From positions 248,001 through 312,000 of the forward strand of contig NZ_JBATVG010000023.1 of assembly GCF_049671645.1 (NCBI RefSeq): a DNA stretch of 64,000 nt. Direction: 5' to 3'. The position numbers and the translations under genes were made by a program. This document shows, piece after piece, positions 18,590-29,116 of the stretch; positions within the stretch are counted from its first letter, which is position 1; every line of letters begins with the position of its first letter. Under the pieces are notes generated by a model that was given only the letters and a program-made list of their open reading frames with translations, did no database searches and was not told the DNA's origin. Origin of the DNA: Castellaniella sp049671645. Lineage in GTDB: Bacteria; Pseudomonadota; Gammaproteobacteria; Burkholderiales; Burkholderiaceae_B.

Positions 18590-18732
18590 GGGTGTCTCCA
18601 GGGATTCAAATTTTTATGACGACAAAAGCAGTGTGGCCTAAATGGCGGCATTTTGCCACCCGGCCGCCGATCGCTTGCCGTCCGCCGGGCGCATCGCGGC
18701 CCCATGACCGAACAGGCAGTCCCGGCAGGACA

Positions 18733-19737
18733 TCACAGCCATTTGATCCGGCGGAATTTCCAGTACAACGCCCCGCAGACGGCGGCGGTCCCGGCCAGCA
18801 TGGCGGGATAGCCGTAGGTCCATCCCAGTTCCGGCATATCGTGGAAATTCATGCCGTAGATCCCGGCCACTGCCGTGGGCACGGCCAGGATGGCGGCCCA
18901 GGCGGCCAATTTGCGCGTGATGTCGGTCTGCTGCATCTGGCTGATCATCATGCTGGCCTCGAAGGCGAAGACCAGGGCTTCGCGCAGCCCGGCAAACCCT
19001 TCGACCACGCGCTGTATGCGGTCGGCGACCTCGCCGAAATAGCCCCGGCTGTCGGGATCGATATTGCGGGTGTCGACCCGCGCCAGGCGCCGGCAGATTT
19101 CCACCAGCGGCGCAATGGTCGTCTGCATGCGCAACAAGTCGCGACGCAAGCGGTACAGGTGGCGGATATCCTTTTCCCGGAAGCCGCGCAACAGGAACTG
19201 ATGCTCGATGCCCTCGACCCGGGCCTCCATGTGATCCAGGGCTTCGACATAGCGGTCCGCCAGCAGGTCCAGCAGGGCGGACGCCACATAATCGCTGCCG
19301 CGTCCCAGGAACTCCGGCGACTCGGCCAGCAGGCTGCGCAGCGCCTGGTGCGATCCGGCGGCGTGGCGGCGGATCGTCAACAGATAGCCCGGACCGATCA
19401 GGATCTGGGTATCGCCGAAGCTCGGGCGTCCATTGGCGATTTCGACGGTGATGGCCACCACCAGCGTCAGCCGGTCGTATTCAATGACCTTGGGCCGGCG
19501 GTGAGGGTCGATGATCTCCGCGATGGCGCGATCCGGGAGATCCAGACGTTCGCCGACGGACTGCAGCAATGCGGCCGACGGGTCCTTCAAGCCGACCCAC
19601 AGCAAACCCGCCTCCGTGGCGGCGGTCCCCAGGTCGTCGAGACCGACGTCCTGCGGCGACTGCGAGGCCGTATACAGGATCGACGCCACGGCGGATTGCC
19701 GAAAAGCGTCCCGTAGATCCAGGTTGTCCGTCGTCAT
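18733..19737 (-). CDS. CorA-family divalent cation transporter
   Basis: A 334-residue CorA/ZntB-like channel: a soluble funnel domain of about 270 residues, the long stalk helix, then two membrane helices at the C-terminus. The GMN selectivity motif is present in AGIYGMNFHDMPE. A basic C-terminal tail (KFRRIKWL) follows TM2. Transport of Mg2+, Co2+, Ni2+ or Zn2+ is typical of the family. The 143-bp gap between it and the ABC operon holds the probable promoter of the latter; no other feature is seen there. Confidence 0.92.
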   Translation of the reverse strand: MTTDNLDLRDAFRQSAVASILYTASQSPQDVGLDDLGTAATEAGLLWVGLKDPSAALLQSVGERLDLPDRAIAEIIDPHRRPKVIEYDRLTLVVAITVEIANGRPSFGDTQILIGPGYLLTIRRHAAGSHQALRSLLAESPEFLGRGSDYVASALLDLLADRYVEALDHMEARVEGIEHQFLLRGFREKDIRHLYRLRRDLLRMQTTIAPLVEICRRLARVDTRNIDPDSRGYFGEVADRIQRVVEGFAGLREALVFAFEASMMISQMQQTDITRKLAAWAAILAVPTAVAGIYGMNFHDMPELGWTYGYPAMLAGTAAVCGALYWKFRRIKWL

Positions 19738-19755
19738 CGTGTCCCCGAGGTACGT

Positions 19756-20790
19756 TCAGCGCGGCCAGGCTCGCAGAAAGGCCAGCAACACCTGGGCCGA
19801 ATTGTCCGCCGCAATATGCAGAAAGGCGTTCATCTCGTTTTCACCCGGCCCGCCGCCCGCCAGATCGCTGAGCGACCGGAAAGCGATGAAAGGGACATTG
19901 CTGCGCCAGGCCACCTGGGCGCAGGCGGCGCTTTCCATGTCCAGCACATTGGCCCGGAAAGTGCGATAGGCGTAGCGGCGAAAGTCGGCATTGTCCACAA
20001 AGGCCTGGCCCGAGACCCCATTGCCGCCCACCACCAGCCGGGGGCGATCGGCCACACAGCGGTCCTGACGGTCGCAGGCCCGCAGGGGCACGGCCTGAAT
20101 GCTGCGGGCCACCGCCAGCATCCGCGGGTCGACGTCGAACCAGAATTTTTCCTGGATCTGCGCGGACCCGGCCTGGCGCACGCGCACGTCGCGCGGCTGC
20201 ATCATGCCGTAGGGTGCGAACGGGGACAGCGTCTTCGATGCCGGCGCCTGATAGCGGCCGGGCGCGGTTTCCCGCATCATCACGACTTCCAGATACTGCC
20301 CCCAGCGTTCGGGCACGCTGACGTCGCCGATATGCAGCTCGGGATTGACGCCCCCCGCAATGCCGCTGAACACCAGATGGCTGACGTTGAAGCGGTCGAA
20401 CAGCAACTGGGTATTCATGGCGGCATTGACCATGCTGATGCCCGAGAGCAGCAGGACAACCGGCTGCTCCTCCAGGACGCCCGTCGTGAAATCCACGCCA
20501 TCGGCCGTGAACTGCCGCGGCTGCCGCAGCCGCTCGCGCAGCAGAGCCAGTTCCGGCGCGAAGGCGGACATGATCGCCATGCGCGGCGTATCGTCCAGAC
20601 GGCCAGCCGTCGCACCGGGAGCTTCGGCCTGAGCCGCAGGCGGCACGGCCGCCGCCTGGCTGCGGGCGGGCTGCCCGCCCCACAGCGCAGCCCCCAGCAG
20701 CAGCGCCGCGCCCAGAATCCAGAACCGCCGGCCAAGGCGGACCGAACGCGGCGCGACCTGTGAAAGCGCTACTGATTGCCTGCTGTCCAT
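19756..20790 (-). CDS. MTA/SAH-nucleosidase-like phosphorylase, predicted exported
   Basis: A 344-residue member of the purine nucleoside phosphorylase/MTA-SAH nucleosidase superfamily. The core matches MTAN: AIMSAFAPELALLRERL (base-side Glu), LLSGISMVNAAM, the SGIAGG loop, VLDMESAA (catalytic-site Glu) and RSLSDLAGG (catalytic Asp). Unlike the usual 230-residue cytosolic enzyme it carries an N-terminal hydrophobic segment (about residues 23-45) and an Ala/Pro linker, which look like a signal peptide or anchor. Function in the periplasm is therefore predicted. The ATG at 20790 has a good AGGAGA ribosome site; an upstream extension to 20892 is not supported. Confidence 0.8.
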   Translation of the reverse strand: MDSRQSVALSQVAPRSVRLGRRFWILGAALLLGAALWGGQPARSQAAAVPPAAQAEAPGATAGRLDDTPRMAIMSAFAPELALLRERLRQPRQFTADGVDFTTGVLEEQPVVLLLSGISMVNAAMNTQLLFDRFNVSHLVFSGIAGGVNPELHIGDVSVPERWGQYLEVVMMRETAPGRYQAPASKTLSPFAPYGMMQPRDVRVRQAGSAQIQEKFWFDVDPRMLAVARSIQAVPLRACDRQDRCVADRPRLVVGGNGVSGQAFVDNADFRRYAYRTFRANVLDMESAACAQVAWRSNVPFIAFRSLSDLAGGGPGENEMNAFLHIAADNSAQVLLAFLRAWPR

Positions 20791-20830
20791 CCTGTCTCCT
20801 GGTAGAGGCGCCACCCGGCATCCGCGCCGA

Positions 20831-22273
20831 TCAGGCCGATGCGGGCGGGTCATCCGGCCCCGGCAGCGCCGACGCGCCGGGAGCGTCCGCATCCGTATCG
20901 GGGATCACTGCCTGCAAACGCTGGACCTCGATGTCGGCATGCATCGGTTCCAGGTCGGGCATCTGCTTGTTGGCCTTGGCCGAGAGTTCGGCGAACCGGT
21001 TGACCTTGCCGTACAGCCCCTGCTGCCCCGCCACGGCCGTCACCGCGCTGTTGTAGTGCGTATTGACGGTATTGAGCGTATTGCCCAGTTTCTGCAGGCG
21101 CTCGGCGACCACGGCCACCTGGTTGTACAGACCGCCGGCCATGTCGCTGAGCGCCCGGGTCTGCTCATTGCTGCGAGCGACCATCCACAGATTGGCCACC
21201 GTGCGCAGGATCGGCATCAGGGTGGTGTGCGACACCATGATGACGTTCTGGCGGTAGCCGTAATCGAACAGGTCGCGGTTGTGCTTCATGGCCTCGATGT
21301 AGGCGGGCTCGATGGGCATGAACATCAGCACGAAGCTGGGGCTCTTCAGGCCGATCAGGTTGCTGTAGTCCTTGCGGGCCAGATCGTCGATGTGATGGCG
21401 CACGGCCTGCACGTGCGCGGCCAGGGCCGCATCGCGCTCGGCATCGGTCTGCGCCGCGATCGCCCGGTCATAATCGACCAGCGAGACCTTGCTGTCGATC
21501 ACCATGTGCTTGTCGTCCGGCAGCTTGATGACGAAATCGGGCTGCAGGCGGTTGCCGGACGCGTCCCGGAAGCTGGCCTGCGCCTGATAATGGTCGCCCG
21601 GCACCAGTCCCGCCAGTTGCAGGCTGCGTTCCAGTTGGATCTCGCCCCAGTTCCCGGTGGTCTTCTTGTCGCCCTTCAGCGCCGTGGCCAGGGTATTGGC
21701 CTCATTGCTCATCTTCAGGCCGATGTCCAGCACGCGGCGAATTTCCGCCCCCAGTTGCGTCTGCCCGCGCAGGGACGCATCGTGGATTTCATTGACGCGC
21801 TTCTGAAAACCGTCGATCTGTTCCCGGAAAGGCCTCAGCAGGCCATCCAGCGACGTCTGGCTGGTCTGGGCGAAGGCCTTGCCCTTTTCTTCCAGGACCT
21901 GATTGGCCAGGTTCTGGAATTCCGTGCGCATGGAGGCTTTGGACTGTTCGAACGCCTGCTGCAGTTCCTGGATGACCGCCAGCTTTTCCTGGTGCACGGT
22001 CTGCAGGCGGGTCAATTCCAGATCCCGCGCCTGAATCTGCGCCCGGCTTTCGGTGAGATCCTGGGCGGATTGCGCCAGATCGGCCCGCAGTTGTTCGACC
22101 TGCTGAGCCTGCGTCGCCTGCACGGTATCCAGCCGGATCCGCTCGGCCGTCTGTTGCGCCAGATCCGCCGCCAGTCCATCGACCCGGCGGCGCGCCAGCC
22201 ACCACCCTGCCAGGGCTCCCAGCAACGCGGCCAAGGCCCAGCCCAACAGGACTTCCGGGGAGAACACGGTCAC
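20831..22273 (-). CDS. rmuC: DNA recombination protein RmuC
   Basis: A 480-residue RmuC. An N-terminal membrane anchor (residues 8-27) is followed by a coiled coil to about 190 with many Gln/Leu heptads, then the RmuC nuclease-like domain (GNWGEIQLERSLQLAGL, PDFVIKLPDDKHMVIDSKVSLVDYD, FVLMFMPIEPAYIEA). RmuC limits inversion at short inverted repeats. The start is a GTG at 22273 preceded by AGGAAC. It precedes the exported nucleosidase gene by 40 bp on the same strand. Confidence 0.95.
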   Translation of the reverse strand: MTVFSPEVLLGWALAALLGALAGWWLARRRVDGLAADLAQQTAERIRLDTVQATQAQQVEQLRADLAQSAQDLTESRAQIQARDLELTRLQTVHQEKLAVIQELQQAFEQSKASMRTEFQNLANQVLEEKGKAFAQTSQTSLDGLLRPFREQIDGFQKRVNEIHDASLRGQTQLGAEIRRVLDIGLKMSNEANTLATALKGDKKTTGNWGEIQLERSLQLAGLVPGDHYQAQASFRDASGNRLQPDFVIKLPDDKHMVIDSKVSLVDYDRAIAAQTDAERDAALAAHVQAVRHHIDDLARKDYSNLIGLKSPSFVLMFMPIEPAYIEAMKHNRDLFDYGYRQNVIMVSHTTLMPILRTVANLWMVARSNEQTRALSDMAGGLYNQVAVVAERLQKLGNTLNTVNTHYNSAVTAVAGQQGLYGKVNRFAELSAKANKQMPDLEPMHADIEVQRLQAVIPDTDADAPGASALPGPDDPPASA

Positions 22274-22325
22274 GATACAGTTCCTGGGTAGCGAAAGCCT
22301 ACATCATCGCACACCCCAGGCGGCA

Positions 22326-23297
22326 TCAGGCCAGGTGCAGGGCCTCGGCGAGGGACGTGGCCGCATGAGGCAGGCCGTTGGCGTCCGTATCCACGAAATG
22401 GGGGATGACTTGCCGCACGTGGCTGTGCAACCCGCGGATCAGGCGCTGGGCGCCCTCGGGCAGGTCGTGCGTCAGTTGGGACACCACCCCGATCCGATAA
22501 TGGATATCGGACAGCACCGGACGCACCACCACGCCATCCAGCATCCCGCTCTGGGTGGAGAAAGGGTCCATCAACCCGACCCCCAGGCCGGCCCGCACCA
22601 TTGCCAGCGCCGTCTGCTGGCTGCCGACCTCGATGTGGCGGCGCGGATCGCCCGCAGTCGCCTGCACCAGGCTGTTGGTCAGGTGATAGCGCATGCGGTA
22701 GCGGCTCAGGAGCGTGATGACGTCCGTATTGCGAACTTCATCCAGACGCACGGCGTCCTGGGACGCCAGGACATGCCCGGCCGGCAAGGCCAGCAGGCAC
22801 GGCGCCTGCCCGCACCAATGGACGCGCAGCCCCTGGGTGTCGATGGGCAGATTGATCAAGGCGAAATCCGCCCGGCCCTCGAGGATTTCCTGAGCGGTCA
22901 CTTCGTGCACGGCTTCTTCCAGCACCAGGTGCCGGCCGAACACCGGGTTGAACCGATCGATCCGGGCCAAGGCATCGGGCAACAAGCCCTGGGCCAGGTC
23001 CGAAGTCGCCAGGATGCGCAGAGGGCGGACCTGGCCGCTGCGCATGCCCAGCACGCGGGATTCCAGTTGCTGCAGATCCGCCAGGATCCCGCGGACTTCG
23101 CGGTGGAATTCCGCGCCGGATTCGGTCAAAGTGATGATGGGGCGGGTCCGTTCAAACAACACGAAGCCCAGCTCGCCTTCGAGATCACTGATCTGGCGGC
23201 TGACGACGGGCTGGGAACGCCCCAGCAAGCGACCGGCGGCCGTCACACTGCCGCTGGCGACAACGGCATTGAGCGCCTCGAGTTGGCGAATTTCCAT
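22326..23297 (-). CDS. LysR-family transcriptional regulator
   Basis: A 323-residue LysR protein. The helix-turn-helix is at 4-64 (LEALNAVVASGSVTAAGRLL, then SQPVVSRQISDLEGELGFVLF), followed by the two-lobed effector domain. The start at 23297 (MEIRQLEAL) is used because the longer frame to 23342 adds residues before the family N-terminus. Its neighbours rmuC and panB are on the same strand, so the usual divergent target is missing; its role is not clear from context. Confidence 0.9.
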   Translation of the reverse strand: MEIRQLEALNAVVASGSVTAAGRLLGRSQPVVSRQISDLEGELGFVLFERTRPIITLTESGAEFHREVRGILADLQQLESRVLGMRSGQVRPLRILATSDLAQGLLPDALARIDRFNPVFGRHLVLEEAVHEVTAQEILEGRADFALINLPIDTQGLRVHWCGQAPCLLALPAGHVLASQDAVRLDEVRNTDVITLLSRYRMRYHLTNSLVQATAGDPRRHIEVGSQQTALAMVRAGLGVGLMDPFSTQSGMLDGVVVRPVLSDIHYRIGVVSQLTHDLPEGAQRLIRGLHSHVRQVIPHFVDTDANGLPHAATSLAEALHLA

Positions 23298-23365
23298 AAA
23301 GACATGCGGGGGGATGGTCGCACGCAGCGCGACGCCCCCCAAGTGAAACCATTGGTGTCATCATG

Positions 23366-24193
23366 TTAATTCGGACGGCGCACACCAAAGCAATGATCAA
23401 GCGTGGGAAAGGTTTCCTCCCGCACCGATTGGGCGTAGTCTCGCGCGGCGTCGCGGATGACTTGGCCGGCGTCGGCAAAGCGGCGGGCGAATTTGGGGAT
23501 CCGGTCGCCGCTGAGCCCCAGGATGTCTTCCGTCACCAGAATCTGGCCATCGCACGCGGGGGACGCTCCGATGCCGATCGTGGGGATAGCCAGATCCGCG
23601 GTGATCTGACGCGCCAGGGGTTCGCTGATGCCTTCCAGAACGACCCCGAAGGCCCCCGCCTGGGCATGGGCGCGGGCGTCTTCCAGGACCCTGCGGGCGG
23701 CCTGATCCGTCATGCCCTGGGCCTTGAAGCCCCCCATGGTATTGACGTACTGCGGCATCAGGCCCACGTGCGCCAGCACGGGGATGCCCCGGTCGACCAG
23801 GAACCGGGTGGTCTCGGCCAGCGCCTGTCCGCCTTCCATCTTGACGCCCGACACCCCGCTGGACGACAGCATGGAGGCGGCACTGGCAAAAGCCTGGGCA
23901 GGCGACTGCTGATAACTGCCGAACGGCATATCCACGATCACGCAGGCCTGCTGCGTGGCCCGCACGACGGCCGCTGCATGCGCAGCCATCGTCTGCGTCG
24001 AAATCGACAGGGTGTCCGGCAAGGCGTAGCCCACCATGGCCGTGGAATCGCCGACCAGGATCATGTCCACGGACTCGTCCAGCAAGCGTGCAATGGGGGC
24101 GATGTAGGCCGTCAGCGCGGCAATCTTGCGTGTCCCTTTGTAAGACATCAACTGGGGCACGGTGACGCGTTGCGCCTGGCTATGTACACTCAT
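23366..24193 (-). CDS. panB: 3-methyl-2-oxobutanoate hydroxymethyltransferase
   Basis: First committed step of pantothenate synthesis: ketopantoate from 2-oxoisovalerate and methylene-tetrahydrofolate; cytosolic, Mg2+-dependent. The 275 residues show the PanB metal sites (LVGDSTAMVGYA, VDMPFGSY), the GVKMEGG lysine, the AHVGLMPQ histidine and VLEGISEPLA, ending with IGIGASPACDGQILV. panC is not next to it. It is divergent from an aldo/keto reductase; the 79-bp gap holds a tandem CATTGTCGG pair at about 24222-24239. Confidence 0.95.
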   Translation of the reverse strand: MSVHSQAQRVTVPQLMSYKGTRKIAALTAYIAPIARLLDESVDMILVGDSTAMVGYALPDTLSISTQTMAAHAAAVVRATQQACVIVDMPFGSYQQSPAQAFASAASMLSSSGVSGVKMEGGQALAETTRFLVDRGIPVLAHVGLMPQYVNTMGGFKAQGMTDQAARRVLEDARAHAQAGAFGVVLEGISEPLARQITADLAIPTIGIGASPACDGQILVTEDILGLSGDRIPKFARRFADAGQVIRDAARDYAQSVREETFPTLDHCFGVRRPN

Positions 24194-24272
24194 TGGTCTA
24201 CCCTCGAAAAAGAATCATTGTCGGTCATTGTCGGCCTTCAGGGCCAGGGACCGAGTCATCACGGAGACCCTC

Positions 24273-25115
24273 ATGTCATCCAATCAACCGTATCTGACAT
24301 TTCACGACGAACGGCGCGCCCCGCAGTTGGGCCTGGGCACCTGGAAAGTGACGGGCGACGAAGCCGCTCCCGCCATCCAGGCAGCCGTCGAGGCGGGCTA
24401 CCGCGCCATCGACACCGCCTACATCTACTATAACGAGACTGAAGTCGGGCAGGGCATCGCCGATTGCGGGGTGCCGCGCGAAGATCTGTTCGTGACGACC
24501 AAACTCTGGAACAACCGCCACGACCGGGACAGTGCCAAAACCGCCCTGCAGGAAAGTCTGGACCGCCTGCGCCTAGATTACGTGGACCTGTATCTGATCC
24601 ACTGGCCTGTGCCGAAGGAAAAGCGCTACCTGGAGGCCTGGGAAGCCCTGATCCAACTGCACGACGACGGCAGGGCGAAATCCATCGGCGTCTGCAATTT
24701 CCAGGTGGAGCAGTTGCAAAAGCTGCTGGACAAGACCGGGGTGCTGCCCGTCGTCAACCAGATCGAACTGCATCCGTATTTTCAGCAGGCCGAACTGCGG
24801 GCCTATCACGCCGACCACGGCATCCTGACCGAGGCCTGGAGCCCGCTGGGCCAAGGACAGGCCCTGCAGGATCCCGTGATCCAGGAAATCGCCCACCAGT
24901 TGCAAGCCACGCCCGCCCAGGTCATCTTGCGCTGGCACATCCAGATGGGCCACATGGTGATCCCCAAATCCGCCCACGCGGACCGAATCCAGGAAAATTT
25001 CAATCTGTGGAACCTCTACCTGGACGACGCCGCCATGGCCCGCATCGCCACGCTGGACCGCCCCGATGGCCGCATCGGCCCCGACCCCGACCGCTTCCAC
25101 GTGATGGAGGGATGA
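24273..25115 (+). CDS. Aldo/keto reductase
   Basis: A 280-residue NADPH-dependent reductase with the full catalytic tetrad Asp47, Tyr52, Lys77 and His110 and the LGTWKV and LIHWPVPK family signatures. The C-terminal IPKSAHADRIQENF is the cofactor-binding motif. It resembles DkgA-type 2,5-diketo-gluconate/methylglyoxal reductases, but aldo/keto reductases are broad in substrate. The ATG at 24273 follows CGGAGAC. Its last codons and TGA lie inside the first unit of the 25.1-kb palindromic repeat. Confidence 0.93.
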   Translation: MSSNQPYLTFHDERRAPQLGLGTWKVTGDEAAPAIQAAVEAGYRAIDTAYIYYNETEVGQGIADCGVPREDLFVTTKLWNNRHDRDSAKTALQESLDRLRLDYVDLYLIHWPVPKEKRYLEAWEALIQLHDDGRAKSIGVCNFQVEQLQKLLDKTGVLPVVNQIELHPYFQQAELRAYHADHGILTEAWSPLGQGQALQDPVIQEIAHQLQATPAQVILRWHIQMGHMVIPKSAHADRIQENFNLWNLYLDDAAMARIATLDRPDGRIGPDPDRFHVMEG

Positions 25116-25343
25116 TTCCGGACAGGAAACCGTCCCTGCGGACGGTTTCGTGCCTGAAGCATCCAAGCGGCCTGCAGGCCGCGCGGTGGAGGGATGCTCC
25201 GGCTTAAAACAGCCCCTGCGGGCTGTCGTGTGCCGAAATCATCGGAGCGCCTTGCAAGACGCGACGTGGAGGGATGCCCCGGCTGGAGAACCGTCCCTGC
25301 GGACGGTTTCGTGCCTGAAGCATCCAAGCGGCCTGCAGGCCGC
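25105..25343. repeat. Three tandem units (about 80 bp each) of a palindromic repeat family
   Basis: Units begin TGGAGGGATG at about 25105, 25187 and 25267. Each holds a hairpin with the loop CTGC: GAAACCGTCC/GGACGGTTTC at 25126-25149, ACAGCCC/GGGCTGT at 25209-25226 and AACCGTCC/GGACGGTT at 25289-25308. A second palindromic piece follows, CGGCCTGCAGGCCG in units 1 and 3, degenerate in unit 2. Units 1 and 3 are almost identical; unit 2 has diverged, but its stem changes on both sides. The array fills the gap between the convergent aldo/keto reductase and acnA genes. Related copies lie at 40249-40404. Confidence 0.85.
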
Positions 25344-25348
25344 TTTCT

Positions 25349-28024
<2,676 letters not shown>

Positions 28025-28177
28025 TGCAAGTCCTCCTGGAAGCCATCGTATTGATGGCCGGCCAGCGCCCTGAGGCCCCTGACCGACCCGATTCAATCCA
28101 TCTTACACGCAATCCTGGCGGGGGCTCCATCCCGCCCTGACGGCCCAGGAGGATTTGGCCGCGGCAAAGTGATAGAA

Positions 28178-28292
28178 GGCCCCCACGCCGCGCAGGCTGC
28201 GCCCGCTTGCTGCCCCCCAAGGGGGCGGTTTCGCCTTGGGGCGGCCCGGCGGCAAAACAGGCCCCCGCGCCGCGCAGGCTGCGCCCGCTTGC
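28178..28292. repeat. Paired 33-bp GC-rich repeats flanking a stem-loop
   Basis: The 33-bp stretches 28178-28210 and 28260-28292 differ at a single base. Both contain CGCCGCGCAGGCTGCGCCCG. Between them lies a long stem (CCCCAA at 28215-28220 pairs with TTGGGG at 28236-28241, inner GGCG/CGCC). The sequence resembles common intergenic repeats of Burkholderiales, recalled rather than searched. It lies between the divergent acnA and FmdE-like genes, about 150 bp from the acnA start. The rest of 28025-28417 holds presumed promoters and one inverted repeat. Confidence 0.75.
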
Positions 28293-28312
28293 CGTCAGCC
28301 TTGATGTTTGTC

Positions 28313-28341
28313 ATGTCCGGGCGGCACGAACGACCGGACAT
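28313..28341. promoter_or_regulatory. Inverted repeat upstream of the FmdE-like gene
   Basis: ATGTCCGG at 28313-28320 and CCGGACAT at 28334-28341 are perfect 8-bp inverted arms with centres 21 bp apart, about two helical turns. That geometry suits a dimeric regulator, though a hairpin is also possible. It ends 76 bp before the ATG at 28418. Confidence 0.4.
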
Positions 28342-28417
28342 CCTTCAGGGTTAAAGGCCGCCTCGGCAAGACCGCTCCGTACACTGAGTCATCGTTGAAC
28401 GTTTCTGGAGTCCTGTC

Positions 28418-29041
28418 ATGGCATTTCCCGCGTTTTTCACCCGGGCGCCGCGCATCGCGCTGCACGATCCGCTCGCCCAGTTGCTGGGGGCATCCGACGA
28501 CGGCCGGATCGAATATGGCTACGAAGACGCCGTGCGCCTGGCAGGTCATTCCTGCCCCACGGTCGCAGGCGCCTGGCTGATGACCGTCAAGGCGCTGCAG
28601 GCCCTGTATCCGGACACGCTGCCCGAACGCGGCGACATCCTGGTGGAATTCGCCGATAGCGCCACCGACGGGGTCACCGGAGTGATCGCCAACGTCGTCA
28701 GTCTGGTCACGGGGTCGACCACGGACACGGGGTTCAAGGGCCTGGCGGGCCAGCACGATCGCCGCCATCTGCTGGCGTTCGACCAGAACCTGCCCGGGGA
28801 AATCAGTTTCACGCGCCAGGACACGGGCGCCAGCGTGGCCGTGTCCTACAGCGCCCAGGGAGTGCCCCCCTCGCCCACCGCCATGCCGCTGCTGCAAAAA
28901 GTGCTATCCGGCCAGGCCAGCGACGCGCAGAAACAGGAATTCGCCCAGATCTGGCAGGACCGCGTGCGCCGCATCCTGGAAGCCGCCGATCAACCGGGGC
29001 TCATCACCCTGCAGCCGCGCCAGGCAGCCCAGGCCCACTGA
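28418..29041 (+). CDS. FmdE-like protein, function unknown
   Basis: A 207-residue protein with the sequence GHSCPTVAGAWLM at 43-55, which resembles the conserved His-x-Cys-Pro site of the FmdE family (named from formylmethanofuran dehydrogenase operons). Asp/His-rich GLAGQHDRRH lies near residue 110. No signal peptide or membrane helix. In bacteria the family is linked to metal or molybdenum-enzyme contexts, but none is adjacent here. The ATG follows CTGGAGTCCTGTC, a plausible ribosome site. Confidence 0.55.
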   Translation: MAFPAFFTRAPRIALHDPLAQLLGASDDGRIEYGYEDAVRLAGHSCPTVAGAWLMTVKALQALYPDTLPERGDILVEFADSATDGVTGVIANVVSLVTGSTTDTGFKGLAGQHDRRHLLAFDQNLPGEISFTRQDTGASVAVSYSAQGVPPSPTAMPLLQKVLSGQASDAQKQEFAQIWQDRVRRILEAADQPGLITLQPRQAAQAH

Positions 29042-29116
29042 ACCGCGGCCGGTCCTGCTCGTCTGCCTGGGCAGGCGGCCGGCAGCCCTGCGCCTGATCG
29101 AACAGGGCGGCTGGGA

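Noticed and set aside
25105..25343. CRISPR-like array
   Set aside because: Only three units, palindromic and adjacent without unique spacers, one of them diverged, and no cas genes; the pattern fits REP-type elements.
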